The translations under genes and the position numbers were made by a program. A stretch of 64,000 nucleotides of DNA, taken from contig NZ_VKDE01000016.1 of the NCBI RefSeq assembly GCF_007097485.1, forward strand, positions 153,348 through 217,347, given 5' to 3'. This DNA is from Carboxylicivirga sp. M1479. GTDB taxonomy: Bacteria > Bacteroidota > Bacteroidia > Bacteroidales > Marinilabiliaceae. The notes beneath the pieces were generated by a model, which saw nothing but the letters and a program-made list of their open reading frames with translations, did not search any database and was not told the DNA's origin. Shown piece after piece: positions 19,251 through 28,010 of this stretch; position 1 is the first letter of the stretch, and every line of letters starts with the position of its first letter.

Positions 19251-19738
19251 TTACTGAGGCTCTAAAGTATCGTTGAATTCAATTATACTACAATAACAGT
19301 CCATCGAATAAAACATGCTTGTTAATTCAGCTTACTATTTTTTTATCAAACTAATTTTTAAAACACATGAACATGGCGCTTGTTCAAATGCCAAACCAGA
19401 GTTTAGAGAGAACAGCTCTCTTTTGATAGATAAATAAACAAGTTTATTCAGTATTTAGAATCCTTGAGTAGAAAGCAACAAAATCTAACAGAAAGATGCT
19501 GTCAACGAAGAGTAACGTTTGTACCTATCATATTTTGAATGGATTGTATATTACCGATACAAAATCAAAGAGGCTTTAAAAGTAAATGGATGTCAAGTGC
19601 ATTTTACTTGGATCCGAATAAATGCGCTTGGGATCAGAGGCAGATGGGTAGTTAAAGTGGCAGAAAAAAGTGGGTATCCTAAAATTACGAAAACACCTGT
19701 TTGATGTCTATCACAATTTTAAGATACCCGCTTATATG

Positions 19739-20620
19739 TTATTTAAGTAAAGCCGCCATCTGTGCCGCTTTTTCCTCCATTTTAAGACGTCGGTAAGAAA
19801 CACTCAGGCAATTGATAATAGCCTTATCCTTGGGTGACATGGCGTGCGCCTTTTCAAGGTACGGCAATGCTTTATGGTATCCTTTCGCTATCTCCTCCAT
19901 TTTTTTTGTGGAGTTATGATAGTCTACGCGAGTAGGGTTTTTCATAGCTTCGTAACGCTTGGTTTCCTTGCTATACAAGTAATCCGTTTGTTTAAAGTAA
20001 ATCACACCCAGCTTTTTGATACTGTTCTTGTGATTGGTGCGCAAAGTCAATACTTTCTCCAACTCAGCAGTTGCCTCTGTATATTTTTTCATACGCTCGT
20101 ACGATGATCCCAAGAGGTAATGGTAATTATAGTTACCTGGTTCGTTGGCAATGGCCGTTGACAAACAGCTAACCGCCTTTTCGTACTGTGCTGAATTAAA
20201 ATACAGGTATCCCAGTTTTTTGGTGAACTCAGCATTTCTTTCCGCGTACTTTTCCTTGCCAGCCAATAATTCCTTTTCGGCATCGCTAAAATTCTTAACT
20301 CCTGCGTAAGCATCGCCAAAAGCCAGATACAGATCAGCTTCGTCGTAAGCATTATTTCTGGCCTTAGTTAGCAAATCCACTGCCTTGGAATACTTTTTTG
20401 CTTTAGCATAGTTATGGCCTGCCTTAAAATAGGAAAATGCGTCAGCAGATCCATTTGCTTCATAAATGGCAGCCGCTTGCTCATACAATTCGGCAGCTGC
20501 CAGGTATTGCATCCTGCTCTCTTGAATAATGGCATCACTCTTAAGTACATCAGCATTTTGAGCCAATGCCGTTCCGATGCCCACCAGAGTGAACATCATC
20601 AATACAAATAATTGTTTCAT
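19739..20620 (-). CDS. Secreted TPR-repeat protein
   Basis: 293 residues from ATG 20620; an ATG at 20629 in the same frame adds MKQ. I prefer 20620 because that is the ATG inside the conserved start-codon hairpin. Signal peptide: KQLFVLMMFTLVGIGTALAQ. The mature part is helical with TPR-like repeats (AELYEQAAAIYEANGSADAF, YNYHYLLGSSYERMKKYTEA, and similar). It is probably periplasmic, in a scaffold or interaction role. The next gene upstream encodes a second exported TPR-like protein; a terminator lies between them, so they are probably separate units. Confidence 0.85.
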   Translation of the reverse strand: MKQLFVLMMFTLVGIGTALAQNADVLKSDAIIQESRMQYLAAAELYEQAAAIYEANGSADAFSYFKAGHNYAKAKKYSKAVDLLTKARNNAYDEADLYLAFGDAYAGVKNFSDAEKELLAGKEKYAERNAEFTKKLGYLYFNSAQYEKAVSCLSTAIANEPGNYNYHYLLGSSYERMKKYTEATAELEKVLTLRTNHKNSIKKLGVIYFKQTDYLYSKETKRYEAMKNPTRVDYHNSTKKMEEIAKGYHKALPYLEKAHAMSPKDKAIINCLSVSYRRLKMEEKAAQMAALLK

Positions 20621-20734
20621 CTGTTTCATTTAATTTTCTTTTTGTCAGATGGAACTCTCAAGTAAATTTCATCATCCGCCTGTGTTCAATTTGGATAATC
20701 AAATTTACATGGTCGTTTCATGTTAAACTTGTTT
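20615..20734 (-). promoter_or_regulatory. Start-codon hairpin / leader element before the TPR gene
   Basis: TTCCATCTG (20646-20654, minus strand) pairs with CAGATGAAA (20615-20623), which contains the gene's ATG. Compared with the CATGTG/CACATG pair elsewhere, both arms have changed together. Upstream, GTAAATTT can pair with AAATTTAC, and a 5-codon micro-ORF (MMKFT) precedes the hairpin. Confidence 0.65.
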
Positions 20735-20787
20735 TTGGGGTTAAGTGCAAAAATAATCCAGAACCTTTAATAACCTACCATTTGACA

Positions 20788-20820
20788 CAAAAAAACCTGT
20801 GAAGCACGCTTCACAGGTTT
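20788..20820 (-). terminator. Rho-independent terminator after the second TPR gene
   Basis: The inverted repeat AAACCTGTGAAGC / GCTTCACAGGTTT (20793-20820) is followed on the minus strand by a T7 run. It ends the transcript of the gene at 20861-21499. Confidence 0.85.
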
Positions 20821-20860
20821 AAATATTTTTGAGTGTCCTTTAAAAGGCACCAATTACTTA

Positions 20861-21499
20861 CTAGCTTTTTAGAAAAGTATCGATACCAGTTAGGATAGCC
20901 TGAGCATTTTTATTAGCTGCATCATACTCTAAGGCTTTTTTGGCAAAAGCACTTGATTCGTCCAATACTACTTTTGCTTTAGCTTTGATTGAGTCCCACT
21001 GATCGCGGTTACCATCAACACGAGAATTTAAGATCTCCTGACCTTTGGTATACAAAGCATTACTTTCTTTTACATAGTAACCAGCCAACATTTTTTTCAT
21101 GTGACCAACATACTTGCTAGCACCATACTCTTCAATACCAGCTAAAAGAACTTTCTCCATCTCTTCGTTCTTACCCATGCTCTTCAATGAAGAAGCTACG
21201 TAATAAGTAGAAACATCAGCTTTATAAGCTAAATTCTTTGACTCATTGTAATATTTTTGTGCTTTTTCGTAATCTTTAATTTTACGTGCACTCGTTGCCG
21301 TATTATACACCATAGCGGCATCCATTTCTTCTTCTCCCCAAGCAGCAATTGCTTTCTCAAACAATTCCAATGCACCTTTGTAATTTTTTGCTCTTAATGC
21401 TTCATTTCCCTGATTTTTAAGCTCTACTGCACTTTCTTCTTGAGCTACTGCTCCTAAAGACATTAAAAACACGAGGGATAAAGTTGCTAAATACTTCAT
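20861..21499 (-). CDS. Exported TPR-like helical repeat protein
   Basis: 212 residues. Signal peptide MKYLATLSLVFLMSLGAVAQ with cleavage after AQ. The rest is helix-rich with TPR-like segments (KNQGNEALRAKNYKGALELF; YNTATSARKIKDYEKAQKYY). No catalytic motif. Likely periplasmic. It differs from the neighbouring TPR protein by being shorter and by lacking the start-codon hairpin element. Confidence 0.8.
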   Translation of the reverse strand: MKYLATLSLVFLMSLGAVAQEESAVELKNQGNEALRAKNYKGALELFEKAIAAWGEEEMDAAMVYNTATSARKIKDYEKAQKYYNESKNLAYKADVSTYYVASSLKSMGKNEEMEKVLLAGIEEYGASKYVGHMKKMLAGYYVKESNALYTKGQEILNSRVDGNRDQWDSIKAKAKVVLDESSAFAKKALEYDAANKNAQAILTGIDTFLKS

Positions 21500-21607
21500 A
21501 ATACTACTCTTTTAATCTTATTTTATTGATTCATTTCACTTCAACGGATGGTAAAAATAGTTTTTTTTTAAAAATATCTTAAAATTTAACTTCCTTTTTT
21601 AAAAAAA

Positions 21608-22918
21608 CTACACATTCCGTGTCTGGCTCAACAGTAACTTGGCTAATTCCTCATAGCTGTTAGTAAGACTTTTTACTTGTTTTTCTCCTTTGAGAAATGC
21701 CTTTAAACGCTCTGGCTGATCAATGGTTTTTTTAATAATTGGCTCAACCACTTCGGGAAACTTAGCCGGATGAGCAGTAGCAAGAAATATGCCATGCTCA
21801 TTATTCATCAGCTTTTTTTGCAATGCTTTGAAACCAATTGCACCATGTGGATCGAGTATGTATTGGTATTTATTGTACACATTATCAATTGTTTCAAACA
21901 ACTCTTGATTGTTGATTGAAATACCTTCAATTACTTGTTTTATCAATTCCAGCTCATGCCCAAACAACTCCTGTATGCGGATAAAATTACTGGGATCACC
22001 CACATCCATGGCATTGGCAGGAGTAGCAATACTTGCCATGCTTTGATAATGACCCGTTTGCAGGTATTGCGGCACCACATCGTTGAGATTGGTGGCGGCA
22101 ATAAAGCGCTTAATAGGTAAACCCATGCGCTGTGCGATAAGGCCAGCTGTGAGGTTACCAAAATTTCCACTTGGCACACAAACAGCCAAATCAGTATGTC
22201 CGTATTGAACAGCCTGGGCATAGGCATAGAAATAATACACCATCTGTGGTAAAAAACGTGCCAGGTTAATTGAATTAGCCGAAGTAATGCTTATCGCTTC
22301 TTTCAATTGCTGATCCATAAAAGCGGTTTTGACCAGGCTCTGGCAGTCATCAAAACTACCATCTACTTCAATGGCCGTAATGTTTTGCCCCAAAGTAGTG
22401 AATTGCTTTTCCTGAACATCGGAAACTAGACCTTTAGGATACAAGACGAAAACATTAACACCATCGATCCCCAGGAAACCATTGGCTACCGCACTGCCCG
22501 TATCGCCCGAAGTGGCCACCAACACATTAATATCGCGACCATAATCTTTGGTAAAACGTGCCATAACGCGGGCTAAAAAGCGCGCTCCAATATCTTTAAA
22601 TGCTAAGGTAGGACCATGGAAAAGTTCCAGTGCTGAAATATTTTCAGATACCGGTACCAGTGGTATCGGGAAATTGAAAGCGTCGTCGGTCAATTGCCTA
22701 AAGTCCTGCTCTGGAATAATTGGACAAAAGAAATGCTTCAGTGTCTCAAAACCAATCTCACCCAGGCTCATGGCCGGCAGTCGCTCCCAGAAATCATCCG
22801 GTAAAGCAGGTATTTCCTCCGGCATAAACAAGCCCTTGTCATCGGCCAAACCATTGATAACGGCATTTTTTAAATCACTCTTAAGTGAGCTATTATTTGT
22901 ACTATAATATTGCATCAT
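21608..22918 (-). CDS. thrC: Threonine synthase
   Basis: 436 residues (MMQYYSTNNSS; a second ATG follows immediately). It converts O-phosphohomoserine to threonine with PLP. The PLP lysine is K108 in HGPTLAFKDIGARF; ATSGDTGSAVANGF binds phosphate; VPSGNFGNLTAGL (about 230-242) is the glycine-rich loop near the cofactor. The N-terminal YYSTN matches the YxSTR signature of this enzyme with one change. Last gene of the thrA-apgM-thrC operon; its start overlaps the apgM end by 14-17 nt, suggesting translational coupling. Confidence 0.95.
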   Translation of the reverse strand: MMQYYSTNNSSLKSDLKNAVINGLADDKGLFMPEEIPALPDDFWERLPAMSLGEIGFETLKHFFCPIIPEQDFRQLTDDAFNFPIPLVPVSENISALELFHGPTLAFKDIGARFLARVMARFTKDYGRDINVLVATSGDTGSAVANGFLGIDGVNVFVLYPKGLVSDVQEKQFTTLGQNITAIEVDGSFDDCQSLVKTAFMDQQLKEAISITSANSINLARFLPQMVYYFYAYAQAVQYGHTDLAVCVPSGNFGNLTAGLIAQRMGLPIKRFIAATNLNDVVPQYLQTGHYQSMASIATPANAMDVGDPSNFIRIQELFGHELELIKQVIEGISINNQELFETIDNVYNKYQYILDPHGAIGFKALQKKLMNNEHGIFLATAHPAKFPEVVEPIIKKTIDQPERLKAFLKGEKQVKSLTNSYEELAKLLLSQTRNV

Positions 22919-24131
22919 TTATTTTTTTTCCGGATAACAGTAATTGCATAAATTCAGTTTGGTCAACAAAGCCATGAGCACCCTCCTGCACCGATATTTC
23001 GTCGTATACCTCCACCTGATCGGCTTTAGTACCTGGTCGGTAGATCATAAAAGGCACAGGGGTACGCGTATGTGTGCGTATTTCACAAGGCGTTGGATGA
23101 TCCGGTAGAAAAGCCACACTCAGCTCCTCTTTGTGTTTTTGCAGATAGGCCAATGCAGGTTTGACTACCTTTTGGTCAATATCCTCCAACGTTCGAATCT
23201 TTAAATCCACATCTCCCTCATGACCAGCTTCATCGGGCGCTTCGATGTGCAGAAACACATACTCACTGCCATTACTAAGGGCCTCAAAGGCCGCATTTGC
23301 TTTTCCTTCATAATTTGTGGTGTACAAACCAGTGGCTCCCTCCACAAAAACCGATTTCAGTCCGCCCAATTGTCCCAAACCGTGTATTAAATCCACTGCC
23401 GAAATAACCACGCCATTGCCAATGCCATAGAGCTCTTTAAGGCTTGGCATATTGGGTTTAAAACCTGGAGACCAAGGCCATATCATATTAGCCACAGGTA
23501 AGCCACGGGCCTGTCGTTTGATATTAACGGGGTGGTTACTCAGTAACTCATTGGACGCAAACATCAACTGGCGTAAAAGTTTGACTGTATCGTTGCTTTC
23601 CATGGGCTTGGGTAGCACTGTTTCAACAAATTCTCCCGGTACATCGTGGGGCGGCGTACAATCCAAGCCCTCATTACCACCTTTCACCACCAGTACATGG
23701 CGATAACTTACACCAGTGTGAAACTGTACCTTTTCGCTTCCCAAATATTCGTTTAAAGCAACAATCAACTGGTTAGCCTCTTCGGTACTGATGTGGCCGG
23801 CTGAATGATTCAATAACTTGGCTTGCTCAACTGTCACCAGGTTACAACGAAAGGCCATATCGCCAGGCTCCAGCTTTACGCCCAGAGCAGCTGCCTCCAG
23901 AACACCTCGCCCCTGGTAGTATTTTTCCGCATCATAGCCCATAATGGTCATGTTGGCCACCTCACTGCCTGGGTGTAAGGAATCAGGCACTGTTTTTAAA
24001 TAACCAGAGCGTGATAAACGGCACAACTCATCAATGTGTGGAGTGTTAGCCGCCATCATGGGCGTTTTTCCACCCAAAGACTGAATGGGCTCATCGGCAA
24101 AACCATCGGCCAGAATAACTAAATACTTCAT
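22902..24131 (-). CDS. ApgM-family phosphoglycerate-mutase-like protein, probable homoserine kinase
   Basis: 409 residues of the alkaline-phosphatase-superfamily, cofactor-independent, archaeal-type phosphoglycerate mutase group. Motifs: LADGFADEP (7-15), SLHPGSEVANMTIMGYD with the active-site Ser (about 51-67), YQGRGVLEAA, HIEAPDEAGHEGD (about 296-308), DHPTPCEIRTHT and HGF near the end. It lies between thrA and thrC, and no canonical GHMP-type thrB is present. From genetic work on Bacteroides as I recall it, this family member acts as the missing homoserine kinase. I therefore favour homoserine phosphorylation over glycolysis. Name by homology only. Confidence 0.85.
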   Translation of the reverse strand: MKYLVILADGFADEPIQSLGGKTPMMAANTPHIDELCRLSRSGYLKTVPDSLHPGSEVANMTIMGYDAEKYYQGRGVLEAAALGVKLEPGDMAFRCNLVTVEQAKLLNHSAGHISTEEANQLIVALNEYLGSEKVQFHTGVSYRHVLVVKGGNEGLDCTPPHDVPGEFVETVLPKPMESNDTVKLLRQLMFASNELLSNHPVNIKRQARGLPVANMIWPWSPGFKPNMPSLKELYGIGNGVVISAVDLIHGLGQLGGLKSVFVEGATGLYTTNYEGKANAAFEALSNGSEYVFLHIEAPDEAGHEGDVDLKIRTLEDIDQKVVKPALAYLQKHKEELSVAFLPDHPTPCEIRTHTRTPVPFMIYRPGTKADQVEVYDEISVQEGAHGFVDQTEFMQLLLSGKKINDAIL

Positions 24132-24143
24132 TATAATAAGGGT

Positions 24144-26564
24144 TTATAGGTTAACAACTTTAATGATATCGGCAAAAACACCTGCAGCAGTTACGTCTGC
24201 TCCGGCTCCATAACCTTTTATCTCCATGGGATGATCATAATAATAATCCGAGCGTAAGATGACCTTATTGTTACTGTCGGCCAAATTATAAAATGGATGT
24301 TCTGCATCGACCTCGATAAAGCCCACCTTGGCATGGCCAGCTTTGAGAGAGGCAGCATAACGAAGCACTTTACCCTTTGACTCGGCCTCATTGCGCCAGG
24401 CTTCAAAGGTGGCATCGTAGGATTTCACACGTTCAATAAAATCAGCCACCGATTCATCCTTAAAAAATTCATCAGGTAAAAACGGACTAATCTCCACATG
24501 TTCCTGCTCCAAAGCATAATCACTCTCACGCGCTAAGATGAGTAGTTTACGTAATACATCTGTGCCTTTCAAATCAATTCTTGGATCAGGCTCACTGTAG
24601 CCCTTCTCTTTGGCTTCAATCACCACGGCCGACAAGGGTTTTTCGGCACTCACATTGTTAACAATGTAATTGAGTGTGCCCGATAAAACTGCCTCCAATT
24701 GTAAAATACGATCGCCACTATTTACCATGTTACTAATGGTGTTTATAATTGGCAATCCAGCCCCCACATTGGTTTCAAACAGGTACTTCACCCCTTTTTG
24801 TCGCGCCGTTTTCTTTAAGGTTTCGTAGCGATCATAGGCCGATGAGCCAGCAATTTTATTGGCTGTCACCACCGAAATATTATTTTCCAGTAAGCGTTGG
24901 TACTTCTCAGCAACGACAGCACTGGCTGTACAATCAACAAACACACTATTGGAGTGGTTATTGGCAATAATCTGTTCTACAAACTGATCGATATCGCCCT
25001 TGCTGGCATGTTGCAACACTTCAACAGCAGAGTCTAGTTCCAGCCCCCTGTCATTGAAAATCATTTGGCACGAATTGGCCAAACCCGCCAAACGAATGCT
25101 CAAGTGTTCGGTTTTTAATAGTCGTTCAGACTGTCGTTCGATTTTCTGCAAGAGATTTTTACCCACCGTACCTACGCCCACCTGGTAAAGGTGAATTGCC
25201 TGAAACTTACTCAAAAAGAATGTCTCATGTACCACGTTTAAGGTCTTACGCAAATCATTCTCATGAATCACAAATGAGATATTCAGTTCCGATGCCCCCT
25301 GTGCAATAGCGTAAATATTAATACCATTACGGCCAACAGCATTAAATAACTGTCCTGATACACCGGAAGTATGTTTCATGCCCTCACCAACAATGGCTAC
25401 CACCGCCATGTCTTTTTCCAGAGTGATGCCATTAATCTCTTGACGGCTTATCTCCTTATCAAACTCACGAAGCAAGGCTAAACGGGCCCTCTCAGCATCC
25501 TTGGCAGCCAACACCACACTGATACTGCTTTCACTGGATGCCTGGGATATCAAAACAATGTTTATCGCTTCCTTGGCCAGGGCGCCAAACATACGCATGG
25601 AAATACCCGATATGCCTATCATACCATTACCCTGAAGCGTTAAAAGCGCCACTTCGCGAATGGATGACAAACCTTTCACATCTTGCTTTTCATCTTTCTG
25701 ATGATCAATCAGTGTTCCGGGTGCCTCAGGGTTAAAGGTATTTTTAACCTTCACCGGAATCTGTTTTTGTAAGACCGGTATTATGGTTGGTGGATAAATC
25801 ACTTTCGCTCCAAAATGAGATAATTCCATTGCCTCAGAAAAGCTCAGGTGTTCTATGCAATAGGCACGACGTATAACACGCGGATCGGCCGACATAAAAC
25901 CATCCACATCTGTCCATATTTCTAATATTTCAGCATCTAAACCTGCCGCTAGCAAAGCAGCCGAGTAGTCAGAACCTCCACGCCCCAAGGTGGTGTTATC
26001 ACCTGCTGCATTGGACGCTATAAAACCTGGAAAAACACTCCTTGAGCCAATACTGAACTTTAATTCGCCTATGGCTTGCATTGTAGGATTATTCAGCACA
26101 TGGTGTCCATGGCCATTGAGTTCTGTTTTAATAAATTGCCGGCTATCATACAACTTAGCATCTGTTAATAAATGACTTAAAATAATGGATGATAAACGCT
26201 CTCCACTACCCACAATGCTATCGTAACTTTTCGTGCTTAACTCTTTGGTCAGGCTAACTCCCTTTAATATTTGATGCAATTCTGTCCAAACGGGTTCTTG
26301 TTGTTTGATAACTTGCTCAAGAGCTTCCTTACTAAATAATTGCTGAATGATGGTGTTATGTAAAGAAACAATGTCATCCAGTGTATTTTGATAGCCAATG
26401 CCATCCTGAGCTTCTTCTGAAGCCTTGATCAATTGATCGGTCACCCCCGAAACGGCTGACACCACAACCACCACAGATACCTTTTGGCTTTCAACTATCT
26501 GCTTTACCTGACGCATGGCATCTGCACTTCCCATGGAAGTACCGCCAAATTTTAAAACCTTCAT
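24144..26564 (-). CDS. thrA: Bifunctional aspartokinase / homoserine dehydrogenase I
   Basis: 806 residues from ATG 26564; a GTG nine bases upstream is in frame but MKVLKFGGTSMGSADAM is the canonical start. The aspartokinase domain (1 to about 290) has KFGGTSMGS, GRGGSDYSAALLAAGL and WTDVDGFMSADPR. Two ACT-like segments follow (about 305-450), the expected sites of threonine feedback. The homoserine dehydrogenase domain (about 460-806) has VGVGTVGKNLL, TANK, ETNVGAGLPIINTI and LSGTLNYI. It catalyses the first and third steps from aspartate to threonine. It heads the operon; 12 bp separate it from apgM. An attenuator-like leader lies upstream. Confidence 0.96.
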   Translation of the reverse strand: MKVLKFGGTSMGSADAMRQVKQIVESQKVSVVVVVSAVSGVTDQLIKASEEAQDGIGYQNTLDDIVSLHNTIIQQLFSKEALEQVIKQQEPVWTELHQILKGVSLTKELSTKSYDSIVGSGERLSSIILSHLLTDAKLYDSRQFIKTELNGHGHHVLNNPTMQAIGELKFSIGSRSVFPGFIASNAAGDNTTLGRGGSDYSAALLAAGLDAEILEIWTDVDGFMSADPRVIRRAYCIEHLSFSEAMELSHFGAKVIYPPTIIPVLQKQIPVKVKNTFNPEAPGTLIDHQKDEKQDVKGLSSIREVALLTLQGNGMIGISGISMRMFGALAKEAINIVLISQASSESSISVVLAAKDAERARLALLREFDKEISRQEINGITLEKDMAVVAIVGEGMKHTSGVSGQLFNAVGRNGINIYAIAQGASELNISFVIHENDLRKTLNVVHETFFLSKFQAIHLYQVGVGTVGKNLLQKIERQSERLLKTEHLSIRLAGLANSCQMIFNDRGLELDSAVEVLQHASKGDIDQFVEQIIANNHSNSVFVDCTASAVVAEKYQRLLENNISVVTANKIAGSSAYDRYETLKKTARQKGVKYLFETNVGAGLPIINTISNMVNSGDRILQLEAVLSGTLNYIVNNVSAEKPLSAVVIEAKEKGYSEPDPRIDLKGTDVLRKLLILARESDYALEQEHVEISPFLPDEFFKDESVADFIERVKSYDATFEAWRNEAESKGKVLRYAASLKAGHAKVGFIEVDAEHPFYNLADSNNKVILRSDYYYDHPMEIKGYGAGADVTAAGVFADIIKVVNL

Positions 26565-26683
26565 AATGTGCACTTTTGTAGATTCAAAAGATGAGATCTA
26601 TTAAACCCTAACCCTCTGGATTAAAGCCTTTAATAAACTTGAAAAAATACAATAATATAATATGACCTGATGATATGAAAAGA
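26565..26683 (-). promoter_or_regulatory. Putative thr attenuator region
   Basis: Between the leader stop and thrA the minus strand has a T6 run (26642-26647). It is preceded by GGTCATATTATATTATTGTA, which can pair imperfectly with the leader's own Thr/Ile codons (TACAAT and ACC ends match). ATTAAAGGCTTTAAT and TAATCC-agag-GGGTTA are further local palindromes. I cannot decide which fold is terminator or antiterminator without folding calculations. Confidence 0.45.
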
Positions 26684-26740
26684 CTATACCCCCCAAGGGG
26701 TAATGGTAATAATTGTAATATTTGTAGTTGTATACATCAT
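26684..26740 (-). CDS. thrL: thr operon leader peptide, Thr/Ile rich
   Basis: Eighteen codons then TAG: MMYTTTNITIITITPWGV. Six Thr and four Ile codons occur within eleven positions, as in the E. coli thr leader. It starts about 34 nt below the -7 box and ends 119 nt before the thrA ATG. The identification is mine from reading the minus strand; ribosome stalling on Thr/Ile codons is the inferred mechanism. Confidence 0.8.
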   Translation of the reverse strand: MMYTTTNITIITITPWGV

Positions 26741-26773
26741 TGTCTTTTCGGTCACGAATGAGTGAATCCATTA

Positions 26774-26803
26774 CAAAAATAGGGATATATAATTTAAATC
26801 AAA
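26774..26803 (-). promoter_or_regulatory. Promoter of the thr operon
   Basis: On the minus strand TTTG (26800-26803), an 18-nt spacer, and TATTTTTG (26774-26781) fit the Bacteroidetes primary-sigma consensus TTTG-N19-TAnnTTTG. Transcription would start near 26767, just upstream of the leader peptide. Confidence 0.7.
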
Positions 26804-26859
26804 ATTATAACCCCTATAATATATATAAATTATAACATGACATCGGTCACGTCATCGTA

Positions 26860-27897
26860 CTACTTTTGTTTAAACGACTTTAATTCATTGGGTTTAATAA
26901 TCCCCTTTTCGGTAATAAATGCCGTAATATAATGATTGGGCGTAATATCGAAAGCTGGGTTAAGACCATGTGATCCGGGTGAGGCCATTCGAATAGACTG
27001 CATTATCCCCTCTTCATTCGGTCCTTCATGATAGAGCAATTCTTCTTCATCGCGTTCTTCAATTATAATTTGCTCGCCATGTTCGGTATTAAAATCGATG
27101 GTGCTAAAGGGCGCCGCCACGTAAAAAGGAATATCAAAGGCCCTGGCTAGAATTGCTTTTTCCAGGGTCCCAATTTTATTGGCCACATCGCCAGTGGCTG
27201 TAATCCTATCCGCCCCCGTAATCACCATATTAATTTGTCCCTTTGACATATAGTGAGCTGCAGCATTATCTGCAATGATGCGATGCTCCACCGCATTATG
27301 ATGTAATTCAAAAGCCGTTAATCGGGCACCCTGGCCCCGGGGTCTTGTCTCATCAATATACACAAATGGTTCTTTTCCTGCATCCTTTGCGGCATACACC
27401 GGCGACAAAGCAGAACCATAGTCCACAAAAGCCAACCAGCCAGCATTACAATGTGTTAGTATACGGCATTTATCATTTATCACGGTATTTCCATGCTGAC
27501 CAATTGCACGACAAGCCTCTGCATCCTCATCGGCAATGGCCTGAGCCATTTCTAAAGCCTTTGCCACACTTTCCAATCCGGCATTATACACCTTTTCGCT
27601 TGCATAAAACAAATTAACAGCCGTTGGGCGTGTTGCTTCAATAAATAAACGGGCTTGCGTCCATTCCTTTTCCTCTTTATGAGATACAAAAGCCTGTGCC
27701 ATGGCAAAACCTGCCGTGGCTCCAATAGCACCAGCACCTCTTACTGTCATGTTTCTAATGGCTTCAGCCGTATCCTGGTACGTATTAAAGTGTACAATTT
27801 CCAATTCAAAAGGCAATTTTATTTGGTTAATCATTGATACGGTATTCGTATCCTTATTATACCACACAGTGCGGTAATGTTGCTGCTCTATTATCAT
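26860..27897 (-). CDS. mtnA: S-methyl-5-thioribose-1-phosphate isomerase
   Basis: 345 residues, typical length. It isomerises methylthioribose-1-phosphate to methylthioribulose-1-phosphate in methionine salvage. Motifs: MTVRGAGAIGATAGFAMA (about 50-67), the catalytic cysteine in THCNAGWLAFVDYG, DETRPRGQGARLTAFEL, and the catalytic Asp in GADRITATGDVANKIGT. It is related to eIF2B subunits, but this motif set is that of the enzyme. No other methionine-salvage gene is nearby. It is divergent from the sugar-binding lipoprotein gene, sharing a 113-bp promoter region. Confidence 0.93.
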   Translation of the reverse strand: MIIEQQHYRTVWYNKDTNTVSMINQIKLPFELEIVHFNTYQDTAEAIRNMTVRGAGAIGATAGFAMAQAFVSHKEEKEWTQARLFIEATRPTAVNLFYASEKVYNAGLESVAKALEMAQAIADEDAEACRAIGQHGNTVINDKCRILTHCNAGWLAFVDYGSALSPVYAAKDAGKEPFVYIDETRPRGQGARLTAFELHHNAVEHRIIADNAAAHYMSKGQINMVITGADRITATGDVANKIGTLEKAILARAFDIPFYVAAPFSTIDFNTEHGEQIIIEERDEEELLYHEGPNEEGIMQSIRMASPGSHGLNPAFDITPNHYITAFITEKGIIKPNELKSFKQK

Positions 27898-28010
27898 TAT
27901 GTCAATATTTATCCTGTTAACACATCATCATTAATAAACATGATGCTTTACTTTACTACTCAATTTTTGTAAATTAAATACAAATTTATCCACCTTAAAA
28001 AAAATCCGGC

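Noticed and set aside
19519..19704. 61-aa plus-strand frame
   Set aside because: No recognisable sequence, no promoter-like element close by, and located in an AT-rich spacer where such a frame is expected by chance.
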